DNA of 10,071 nucleotides, taken from the NCBI GenBank assembly GCA_003024985.2, contig PXIH01S0092796.1. One strand, given 5' to 3'. This document shows positions 1 through 6,742 of this stretch, one piece after another. This DNA comes from Euperipatoides rowelli (taxonomy: Eukaryota > Onychophora > Udeonychophora > Euonychophora > Peripatopsidae). The notes beneath the pieces were generated by a model. That model was not told where the DNA came from, searched no databases, and was given only the letters and a program-made list of their open reading frames with translations. The position numbers and the translations under genes were made by a program. How positions within the stretch are numbered: the stretch's first letter is position 1; every line of letters starts with the position of its first letter.

Positions 1-330
1 AATTGATTTCATTATTTTGTTTAAAATAAAAGGATTCTATTTTATTACATCTGCTTTTGGTTGTATTTTAATATATTTTGTCTTAACGAGGAACAATTTA
101 CTTTTGTTATTACATTAAGGTAAATTGCAGCAAACAAAATTAATGTTTTAAAGGTTAATGATTATTATATTAGAGCTTAATAGCTGAAATTTTAAAATCT
201 CAAACGCGAATTTAAAAATTCGTGAATATGTGTTCTAGATATAAAAACGCAAAAATAACTATTCGCTAAAAAAACCATATATACAGTAATTTGTAATATT
301 TGTAAATTATATATTTTTTAAAAGGTTAGA
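1..330. other. AT-rich intergenic or intronic DNA, no gene seen
   Basis: I see no coding segment, RNA gene or transposon end here. It is the 5' side of the BED-finger transposon relic, so a left hAT terminus (expected CAGGGGTC-like) would belong here, but none is recognisable. The only local structure is a short inverted repeat, CGAATTT (207-213) and AAATTCG (216-222) around AA, which is unremarkable at this base composition. Confidence 0.5.
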
Positions 331-577
331 TTGGCAATGAAAAAAAATCAAAGGAAAGTAGGAAATGAACTCGGACAACTTAACGTTAAATGGACCAGCT
401 CTTTTATGTTTGTTAGAAATTCAGATGGATTTCCAAGTTGTCTCATTTGCAATGATAAATTTTCTAATAATAAAAAAAAAAAAAAAATCTTGAAGAGACT
501 TTTTCATGAAACATAAAAGGTTTTCTGAAGACTATCTGGCTGGCGAATCTAGAAAAAAAATCAACTTAAATAATGGC
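331..577 (+). pseudogene. hAT transposase relic, N-terminal BED zinc finger (ZBED5/GTF2IRD2-like), frameshifted
   Basis: This is the beginning of a hAT-superfamily transposase of the type that gave rise to ZBED5-like host genes. The ORF opens at 331 and shows the family layout: a basic start, KWTSSFMFV near residues 20-28, then the zinc-binding pair in SCLICND (Cys37 and Cys40), followed by LKR. Frame 1 stops at 514-516. The homologous tail continues in frame 2 from about 512, with KHKRFSEDY and AGESRKKIN to about 577, so a small indel breaks the gene. A 16-base A run (472-487) replaces the loop of the finger with lysines, and the first zinc-ligand His seems lost or displaced (LKRLFHET where the family has LKRHF). 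The large catalytic domain is absent. I am confident of the family, but the exact boundaries are approximate. Confidence 0.78.
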
Positions 578-648
578 GGGTGTTTTTTTCTCTGCGGCTC
601 TTCCACGTTTCTGTTTTTTCATTTTTTTTGCAGATTTGGTTCTTTGTC

Positions 649-670
649 ACCAAAAGGTTGCAGACCCCTG
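649..670 (+). mobile_element. Right terminal inverted repeat of the BED-type hAT element
   Basis: The segment ending aaaaggttgcagacccctg at 670 is, in reverse complement, a hAT terminus of the CAGGGGTCxGCAACCTTTT type. It lies under 80 bases after the transposase N-terminal fragment and in the expected orientation. A gcggctcttccacg stretch at about 595-608 resembles the sub-terminal part of such elements. The element therefore appears internally deleted, from just after the BED finger to the end. The eight bases after it (gtatagtc, 671-678) would be the target duplication, but no matching copy or left terminus is seen upstream. Confidence 0.6.
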
Positions 671-712
671 GTATAGTCTATATAGACAAGATAATACAAG
701 AATAATACATTT

Positions 713-1103
713 CAGGGTTCGACATTCATTTTTTTAATGGGCGGCAACAAGTTGCCTCCCTAAAAGGCCTATGGGGGGCAACTTTCAGGAATGAGTGGCA
801 ACTCTTTTGATTGTTCGCAAAGATTTATATTTAACTACCATACATGTATTAAAACATGATATACAGTATATAATACTAAAGTTGTGTGAATATTCTAAAC
901 ATGTGTGTTTACTAAATATTTTATTACTATTTATGGGTAAACAAGGGAAATATGGTTAAATGTCCCTTGCTAATTAGATGCTTTAAACTCGTGACCATAA
1001 AAAAATGGATGGCAAATGTTTGCCACTGCTTGTGCACCTTGGGTGGCATTTTTGAAGATATGATGGCATTTGCCACCATTGCCATGATAAGCGTCAAGCC
1101 CTG
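713..1103. mobile_element. hAT-type miniature inverted-repeat element (MITE)
   Basis: The left end CAGGGTTCGACATTCAT (from 713) and the reverse complement of the right end, CAGGGCTTGACGCTTAT (ending 1103), match at 13 of 17 positions and have the CAGGG start of many hAT families. There is no coding capacity in about 390 bases. Repeated GGCAAC/TGGCA motifs cluster near both ends: a 10-bp-arm hairpin at 739-760 with one mismatch, GGCAAC at 777 and 797, TGGCAAA/TTTGCCA at 1010-1025 and TGGCA/TGCCA at 1064-1075. These resemble sub-terminal transposase-binding repeats. The flanking octamers (atacattt and catttaat) do not match, but a 12-base direct repeat aataatacattt occurs at 701-712 and 1117-1128. 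Confidence 0.6.
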
Positions 1104-1431
1104 CATTTAATTGTGGAATAATACATTTTTACAAATATAGCTACCAATTTCAAAAAGCAAAGGGATAAAATAATCAAAGTGTAATCTCCCTCATCTTATA
1201 AGTTATTAGAATGCGAGCTATTTTGTAATCATTTATTTTTTTAAAAGATGAAATGGAAATGGACTTGTTTTAGCCTACTAAAACCTGATAAGTTTAATCC
1301 TAGATGCAATAAACAACGATGAGAAAATTAATTTTTGATCATTAATACTCAATCACTATAATTGTAATTTTTTATATTGAGACTATTTTAATCTTTTTTT
1401 TTTAAATTCATACAGATATATGCCTTTAGAA
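1104..1431. other. AT-rich spacer, nothing recognised
   Basis: There is no ORF, splice-flanked exon or repeat end. The stretch separates the MITE from the tandem array. It holds the right copy of the aataatacattt direct repeat (1117-1128) and a T-rich run near 1395-1403. Confidence 0.5.
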
Positions 1432-2205
1432 CAGTGTTTCCCAAATAGTCCTGCATGGAACCATGGGGTTCCATGAGGAAGTTCCATCACAATAATACAG
1501 AACTATTCACTAACACAGTGTTTCCCAAATAGTGTTGCATGGAAACATGGGGTTTTATGAGGTGAACATTAGAGTTCCATGAGAAAGTTCCATCACAATA
1601 ATACAAAACTGTTCACTAGTTACAGTGTTTTCCAAATAGTGTTGCATGGAACCATGGGGTTCTATGAAATGAACATTAGTTCCATGAGAAAGTTCCATCA
1701 TAATAATATAAAATTATTCACTAACAGTGTTTCCCAAATAGTGTTGCATGGAACCATGGGATTCTATGAAGTGAACATTAGTTCCATCACAATAATACAG
1801 AACTTTTCATTCGCACAGTGTTTCCCAAATAGTGTTGCATGGAACCATGGGGTTCCATAAGAAAGTTGCATCACAATTCACACTAGAAGTGTTTCACAAA
1901 TAGTGTATGGAACCATAGTCTTCCATGAGATAATTACATCACAATAATACAGAACTATTCACTAGCAGAGTTTCCCAAATAGCGTGGCATGGAACACGGG
2001 GTTCCATAAGAAAGTTACATCACAATACACACTAAAGTGTTTCACAAATAGTGTGTCAGGAACTGTGAGTTTCCATGAGAAAGTTACATCAATAATACAA
2101 AACTATTACTATCAGTGTTCTCCAAATAGTGTGGCATGGAACTGTAGGATTTCATGAGAACAACATTAGGGTACCATGAGAAAGTTACTGTATATGACAA
2201 TAACA
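1432..2205. repeat. Tandem array of nine units, each beginning with a hAT-like terminus
   Basis: Units start at about 1432, 1516, 1623, 1725, 1816, 1887, 1966, 2035 and 2113. Each begins with a version of CAGTGTTTCCCAAATAGT, then a GCATGGAACCATGGGGTTCC-like block, then AAGTTCCATCACAATAATAC and AACTATTCACTA. Unit length varies from 69 to 107 bases, partly because units 2, 3, 4 and 9 carry an extra GTGAACATTAG-like segment. CAGTGTTTCCCAAA is a typical hAT terminal sequence, so the array looks like an amplified transposon end. Open frames running through units, for example 1579-1860, are by-products of the repetition and not genes. Confidence 0.85.
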
Positions 2206-2856
2206 TTTGAAAATTGCAAAAAAAAAAAAAAAGGAAATTAAATATAGCAATACACAGCTGACTGCAGAAGGGGTTGGAACCTAAAAATGTGAATAAAAAT
2301 ATGATTTTATTAGTCTGAATTTTCTGGTTAAATGGGTCCCAAAGGAAAAGATCAAGGCTCAAAGTGATTCATGTACAACAACAAATATGACGATGACATC
2401 AAAATCATGCGTTATAAGTGAACATGTCAAGGTACCAAACTGAACAGTAAGCTATTTATTTTATTTTCCTGAAATTACCAATCTGTCTGTCAACTTAATG
2501 GAACAATCCTATTAGTCAATATTGATTACAAAAAAAAAATCAGTTTTTTTTTTCAACTTTATTTTATAAAAATTTATAACTAATTAAAAATCGTAAACAT
2601 AGGGGCTAGAGTCCTATTAATAGTATTGAAATATATTTACCTTTTGTAATTAAAATTATATTAACATATATAATGTAATGTTTCTAATTGATAAGCTAAA
2701 TAATAAAAAGGCAACATTTTTAGAGGGGAGTGTCTAAATTTTGTATGTGTGTATATATTTCTATTTATTACTACTGTACTGGGTGTGTAGATATTTCAAG
2801 CAAATATGTAAATAAGAAAAATTAAAGTAGACAAAATAACAATAAAAAAGTCTTAC
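2206..2856. other. AT-rich presumed CAP intron sequence; A15 run and possible hAT end
   Basis: This is presumably intron downstream of the CAP exon on the minus strand. No next CAP exon was found in either minus-strand frame inspection or by splice sites. A 15-base A run lies at 2218-2232. At 2334-2366 the sequence read on the minus strand (CACTTTGAGCC, then TTTTCCTTTGGGACCC) resembles a degenerate hAT terminus facing the tandem array. It could be the other end of the element that seeded the array, but no matching flanking duplication is visible. Confidence 0.35.
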
Positions 2857-2960
2857 ATGTGTTTTGACATCACCTCCAATCTGATGACTTAAGGCAATAT
2901 ATTGTTGAAATGGCCCTTCTAAAATCTCGTCAAATGCTTGGACAATCACTGAAGCAACCT
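2857..2960 (-). CDS. CAP: Internal exon of adenylyl cyclase-associated protein (CAP/Srv2/capulet)
   Basis: CAP proteins recycle actin in the cytoplasm: the N-terminal helical folded domain speeds cofilin-driven filament disassembly, and the C-terminal domain helps recharge actin with ATP. This 104-base exon encodes 34 full codons containing VQAFDEILEGP and IGGDVKTH. That matches the conserved first helices of the helical folded domain, where animal CAPs have VQAFD, then GP, Y and IGGDV at the same spacing. Read on the minus strand, the acceptor is a T-rich tract ending atttcag (from 2961 upward) and the donor is CAT then gtaaga (2856-2851). The exon starts with two bases of a split codon and ends on a codon boundary. 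A GTG inside the exon (2949-2947) can be mistaken for a start; it is an ordinary valine. Flanking exons are not certain in the window. Confidence is high for the family, less for whether the locus is intact. Confidence 0.85.
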
Positions 2961-3130
2961 CTGAAATAAAAAATTTGGTAATGTATACTTGCTCCCTTTA
3001 AAAGATAACATAAGCCAAATACCTGAAATTCGGTTTCTAAAAATATCTTAAGCTTAAAAAAAAAACACCCTTTCGCATGCTGATCTAATGAGCCAGTCCA
3101 TCCCTGTATATCATACCATGAATTTGGGAA
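2961..3130. other. CAP intron next to the acceptor site
   Basis: Minus-strand intron immediately upstream of the CAP exon. It contains the pyrimidine tract (minus-strand view, about 2961-2980) and a run of A on the plus strand near 3057-3065. No other feature was seen. Confidence 0.5.
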
Positions 3131-3924
3131 CTGTCAGTCATTCATTTTCAATAGCATTTTATTGGTACTTTTGTGTAAATAGTAAAAAGTTATTGCAAAG
3201 GGCAACCAATAGCACCATTTGACTTTTTAATAAGAAAAGTTGGTCAGTTTGTATAATAAGCATGTGCAAATAGCATAATGATCAAGCCTTTATTGTAATG
3301 ACTAGTAGTCTTGGTGCAAAGTGGTTTTTGATCATCCAATTTATTCATTTGAAGCAAGGCATATCAAATTGTCATTGATTCTTCATTTCTTCTCATAAAT
3401 TTCCTAAAAAGCTGGCTGAACCAGTAAAGTCATTCAATTTAATTATTCTGCTTTATTCTTGAGATTTTGATTAGTGACAGCTCGGTAATCAACTCTTTTT
3501 TTGTATTAAGATTCAAACGCTTGGTCATCCAATTTAAAGCTTGAAGATGGGGAACATTGCATTTCATTTGTGGCAGCTAGATACCAAGTCTTGCCATGAG
3601 CTAATAAAATATATTTCAAGTATAAATAATGTGCCAATTTCAGCGTAATGAAATTTTTTAGCTGTCCTGAATTCATTCATCTCAATTCCACAGTTGTCAT
3701 CATTTATTTTCAGTTTCTTCTACATGGTGGATCTGTCACAATACAGTACTTCCTCTCAATAGTTCACTATGACCAAATCTCTCGTTAGCTGACAGTGAAA
3801 TAAAAAAATTCAAATTCAAAGCCTAATCATAATTGCTTTAGCATTTATTCTTATAACTTAATGAGTGATAACCCTTTCCTTTCTTCCATTAGAGTTCCTT
3901 TAAAAGCTTCAAATTGAACTGTCA
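3131..3924. promoter_or_regulatory. Candidate intronic regulatory region with clustered TGACAG (TALE-type) sites
   Basis: Five copies of TGACAG or its complement CTGTCA lie within 0.8 kb: 3131-3136, 3475-3480, 3733-3738, 3790-3795 and 3919-3924. The rest of the 10-kb window has only about five. TGACAG is the core recognised by TALE homeodomain proteins such as Meis and TGIF. The related GTCATT string also recurs here and just beyond (six plus-strand copies between about 3137 and 4060), and homeodomain-like TAATTA appears near 4055. Base composition is more mixed than in the flanking AT-rich DNA, and there is no coding frame. The function is inferred. Chance clustering or an old unrecognised repeat remains possible. 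Confidence 0.2.
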
Positions 3925-4242
3925 TTTAGTACAAACAGGAGTGGGAGAAAAAGGCTTACTTGATATCTGAATTAGTCATTTCCTGTTATGCTTTATGTAT
4001 TAATTAAAGTTCAATGGAAGCGCTATCTGCAGGTGCTTTTCTGAACCAAAAGTTGTCATTAATTAAAATATAGGGTGTTCTAAAAGCCTTCCCCATTATG
4101 GAAAAATAATTTTTAATAAATGTTTTAGGTAGCAGGGAACAGTTTGTGGCAAAATGTAAGTGAACTCAAAGTTTTTGTCGATTCTTAATTGATGTATGCT
4201 AAGTAGCAATGTGTGGTACTGCAATCACCAGAATCCAACATT

Positions 4243-4322
4243 GGAGGGGATAGAGAGGGGATGTGAGGGAGGGATGGGAAGGAGAGTGAAGTGGGAGGAG
4301 GGAAATGAGGTGGATGGGGGAG
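4243..4322 (+). repeat. Purine-rich tract with G-quadruplex motif
   Basis: About 80 bases are nearly pure purine, with at least eight runs of three or more G. The part at 4246-4278 fits a standard quadruplex pattern: GGGG, 7-base loop, GGGG, 6-base loop, GGG, 1-base loop, GGG, 2-base loop, GGG. It lies between the left terminus and the coding relic of the mariner-like element, and contrasts strongly with the AT-rich surroundings. On the CAP sense strand it would be C/T-rich. Confidence 0.7.
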
Positions 4323-4398
4323 AATGAGGTTTAGAATAGGGAAAATTGCTAACATCTAAGGAGTAGCCATATAGTAATCATAACCATGTATCTGACAA

Positions 4399-4713
4399 GA
4401 TGCAGCTTTTTGTTGCACTTCATTGGAGTTCCAGCCTTTGGCGATTTTTCAGGACAGTGCACCACCTAACTGGTGATTAATCGTTAAAGAGATTTCCTTA
4501 ATGCTAAATTTAACCGATAGAAGGAGTGGTCGTACAATCAGGCTTTTCCCTGTGGGATTATGTCAAGAATGAAATTATTCAACACAATTACCTGATATCG
4601 TGACATTGGATAAGGATAACAAATACTATAATGGCTATCTCCTAAGAGGTGTCGGACAAAACATAACGAGATGTGAACTAGGCCATGAATGGCAATCATG
4701 GGAGTTTACTTAC
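4399..4713 (+). pseudogene. Tc1/mariner-type transposase, C-terminal catalytic half, broken
   Basis: This is a relic of a DDE transposase that would cut and paste the element. Frame 1 reads IFQDSAPPNW at 4444-4473, matching the family motif around the second catalytic aspartate (FQQDGAPPHW). A TGA stop follows at 4474-4476, then LIVKEI and DRRSGR, in line with the family LIVRDFL and RWIGR blocks. Frame 2 then gives FSLWDYVKNEI (4544-4576), equal to the FFLWGYVKNE block, and continues as a degenerate tail with more stops (RITNTIMAI, then RDVN) to about 4713. The expected SPDLTPLDF segment with the third catalytic aspartate is missing at the frame change near 4541-4544, so the protein could not be active. 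A 64-codon ORF at 4600-4794 is out of frame with this relic and is not a gene. Confidence 0.72.
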
Positions 4714-4754
4714 ATTTTTGCTACAAATTGTTTGTTGTTATTCATGATTATCCC

Positions 4755-5204
4755 CAGGTTCTCAAACTTTTGGAATGTTGTAACACTTAAATAAACTGCC
4801 GAAAATGCATGTACCACCATGTGCATATTTCATAATTTGGACTTAGTGCAGCCAAGAGTATGTGTTTATGGTCAGAGGACAAACAGAATAAAATAAACTA
4901 TCTCGTCAAAAAAATAATAATTTTATTGTATTAATTATTGCACGTAAGCTATTATTGACTTTTATTCAATATCCATTTTAGTCTTATACAATCTTAAACA
5001 TGTAGCTCATTCAAAAATTTAAAATCTAATATAAAATGTGCAAGTACGGTACATCATAACTGCACAAAGGTTAATTATTATGGACATGGAACTATTGATA
5101 ACCAAGTGCAAATAACGCATTTTAATGCACTGAATATCTGTGTACCACCTGAAACAACGTAATGTACCATTAGTGGTACATGTACCACAGTTTGAGATTC
5201 CCTT
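4755..5204. mobile_element. hAT-like MITE with TGTACCA sub-terminal repeats
   Basis: The left end CAGGTTCTCAAACT (from 4755) shares TCTCAAACT with the reverse complement of the right end (AGTTTGAGA at 5189-5197, then TTCCCTTT), and has the CAG start typical of hAT elements. There is no coding capacity. TGTACCAC occurs at 4810-4817, 5141-5148 and 5181-5188. TGTACCAT/TGGTACA forms a hairpin at 5162-5181. TGGTACATGTACCA at 5174-5187 is a perfect 14-base palindrome. This arrangement is common in non-autonomous hAT elements. No matching 8-base target duplication is visible and the outermost right bases are mutated. The 5019-5225 minus-strand ORF lies mostly inside and is not a gene. Confidence 0.5.
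5174..5187. repeat. Perfect palindrome TGGTACATGTACCA
   Basis: This 14-base perfect palindrome overlaps the right arm of a second inverted repeat, ATGTACCA (5162-5169) and TGGTACAT (5174-5181). It belongs to the sub-terminal repeats of the surrounding hAT-like element. Confidence 0.8.
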
Positions 5205-5522
5205 TCCTATATAATAAAAAGGCAACAGTCAGTCACCTTTATTCATGTGCAAGATTTTCACACGATGTGATTTCACATTCTTAGATATTATTAGCATTTA
5301 TTATAAAAAAATTAAAAATAAAATGAATAAATAGCTTTTATCACTTTGATTTCATGCGTTTAGATAAAAAAAATTACAATTATTATTAAACAATAAGATA
5401 AAATATATTGTAATACAGAGTAAGCTAATAAAAACCACAATTTTTTTCATTTGAATATTTTCAAAGCTACGTTCTCTCATTAAGATTTAAATTTTTGTTT
5501 CTAAAATAGTTTAGGAATAGCA
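5205..5522. other. AT-rich DNA, nothing recognised
   Basis: Long A and T stretches, with no coding frame, transposon end or splice-flanked exon. It separates the hAT-like MITE from the next G-rich motif. Confidence 0.5.
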
Positions 5523-5554
5523 GGGATGGGGCGAGGGGGTCTCAGGGGATGGGG
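5523..5554 (+). other. G-quadruplex motif
   Basis: Six G runs in 32 bases: GGG, AT, GGGG, CGA, GGGGG, TCTCA, GGGG, AT, GGGG, with all loops five bases or shorter. This is a strong match to the standard quadruplex pattern and is isolated in AT-rich DNA. Any function is unknown. Confidence 0.75.
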
Positions 5555-6375
5555 AATATCTAGAGCCCCATTATATTTCAATTCACAAGCAACTTTTCAG
5601 CTAGTATTGACTACATTATCAACCCAAAACATATTTACAAGTCTAATATATACAATTATACACAATGCATTTAGAATTTATTATTTGGGATCCTAGCCCC
5701 TGAGGATTTGGTCCCCAATATTACAATAATTATCATTACGATTCAAATTTTACATATTGTGAAATGAAAGGTTAACGGCAATAAAACTGATTACTTCCTC
5801 AGTATATAGACCAAGTCTACATGAACGGTTTATATGTCGGACCAAGTATTCCTATTTTATAGCCTAGTCAGAGAATGTCTGTATTGTAAACCATTGGACT
5901 TATGAAAAATCACAATTTCAGTTCAGTTGACAGGACCGATCAGTATGCTCGAGCAAAATAACCGATAAGACAGTCCACTCACTTCATTTGCTACAATGTT
6001 ATTAATTAGGGGCGATGCGCAAGCTAATACCACACTGGTCGAATCTGCGAAACTAGTTTTTTTTTAAATAATTTTCCATAATGAGGTTAAGATTATATGA
6101 ACACCCAGTAAATAAGCTTGATGACTGATAAAGTTGATAGAATCTAAATTAATGCTTTATATAAGACATCAATTTCATGATTTATTTCTGAGGGCTTTAA
6201 AGGCATAACTAAATCAAATGTTTAATAATATAAAAATGAGGTAACATCAAAATAATGGTTCAATAATATTGGAGTACAATTTTTGTCTAACAGCCAATGT
6301 ACAATTTTTTTAAAAAAATGTTTAAATGATTATAAATTTAAAGAGATAAAGAAACACTAACATCTATTATAATAA
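5555..6375. other. Non-coding stretch with weak promoter-like and open-frame hints
   Basis: No confident gene. GACCAAGT is repeated in the 5810-5845 area. On the minus strand, CTATAAAATAG (5852-5862) resembles a TATA box. A 46-codon minus-strand open stretch without ATG (5926-6063, containing VVLACASPLINNIVANE) precedes a T9 run on the plus strand, and its minus-strand GTGAGT (about 5974-5979) resembles a splice donor. A direct repeat GTACAATTTTT lies at 6274-6284 and 6299-6309. None of these is strong alone. Confidence 0.3.
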
Positions 6376-6714
6376 AAGGCTAACGCTGTTCCTAATGTTT
6401 ATAAATACACAAGGATAAATGATGCATGGAATTTAACCATTACCAAAAAACGGTCTAACATGATCTTACGCTTAATTTTCCATCATTTTGATGGGCTTTT
6501 AACTTCTATAAGGTTTTTTTACTGTCCAAGTCGTCGTGAAAATATGGTTGAGGTATCCTCCAAAGAAAGCTCTTACCGGCTATATGTGCCATCACAAGCC
6601 AAAAATGACATATGGGACACAGTGTGTGAATGGTGAGGCCACAAATTTCCTGATGAGTTTGCCGACAAATTTCATCAGATGGCGCTGATCGATGATTCTA
6701 TGTCTGATTTTTAA
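6376..6714 (+). pseudogene. Unrecognised coding-like segment with one in-frame stop
   Basis: Frame 1 is open from 6376 for 87 codons to a TGA at 6634-6636, then continues open to TAA at 6712-6714, giving 113 codons with a single internal stop in AT-rich DNA. The best coding character is from about 6535 on, with LYVPSQAKNDIWDTVCEW before the stop and FPDEFADKFHQMALIDD after it, where residue use is balanced and codons are not AT-dominated. The 5' part is less convincing. GAATG followed by GTGAGG at 6632 could also be a splice donor just before the stop, so a real exon is an alternative. I do not recognise the family. It may be a transposon or host pseudogene. Confidence 0.3.
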
Positions 6715-6742
6715 AATTATTCTTTAATAATACATTACCACG

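Larger units (their letters stand above)
4071..4754 (+). mobile_element. Degraded Tc1/mariner-superfamily transposon relic
   Basis: The left end TAgggtgttctaaaagcctt, followed by ccccatta, resembles the termini of mariner-like elements whose transposase carries FQQDGAPPHW, and it begins at a TA target. A matching transposase fragment follows in the same orientation at 4399-4713. The gap between the terminus and the coding relic is too short for the DNA-binding half of a transposase, and it contains a purine-rich low-complexity tract. The right terminus is not clear. A CTTTTGGAA segment near 4767-4775 could be part of it but overlaps a hAT-like end at 4755, so the right boundary given here is approximate. 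Confidence 0.65.

Noticed and set aside
1579-1860. 93-codon plus-strand ORF
   Set aside because: It is translation through three tandem hAT-end units. The protein repeats itself because the DNA does, and it resembles no gene family.
1432-2205. CRISPR array
   Set aside because: The units are 69-107 bases and similar throughout, with no short constant repeat alternating with unique spacers, and the context is eukaryotic.
2084-2362. 92-codon minus-strand ORF
   Set aside because: It spans the array edge and the A15 run, has low-complexity phenylalanine-rich sequence and shows no family motif.
4600-4794. 64-codon plus-strand ORF
   Set aside because: It is out of frame with the mariner-type transposase relic, which accounts for this stretch, and crosses into the next element.
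5019-5225. 68-codon minus-strand ORF
   Set aside because: It lies mostly inside the hAT-like MITE over its palindromes. There is no protein family signal.
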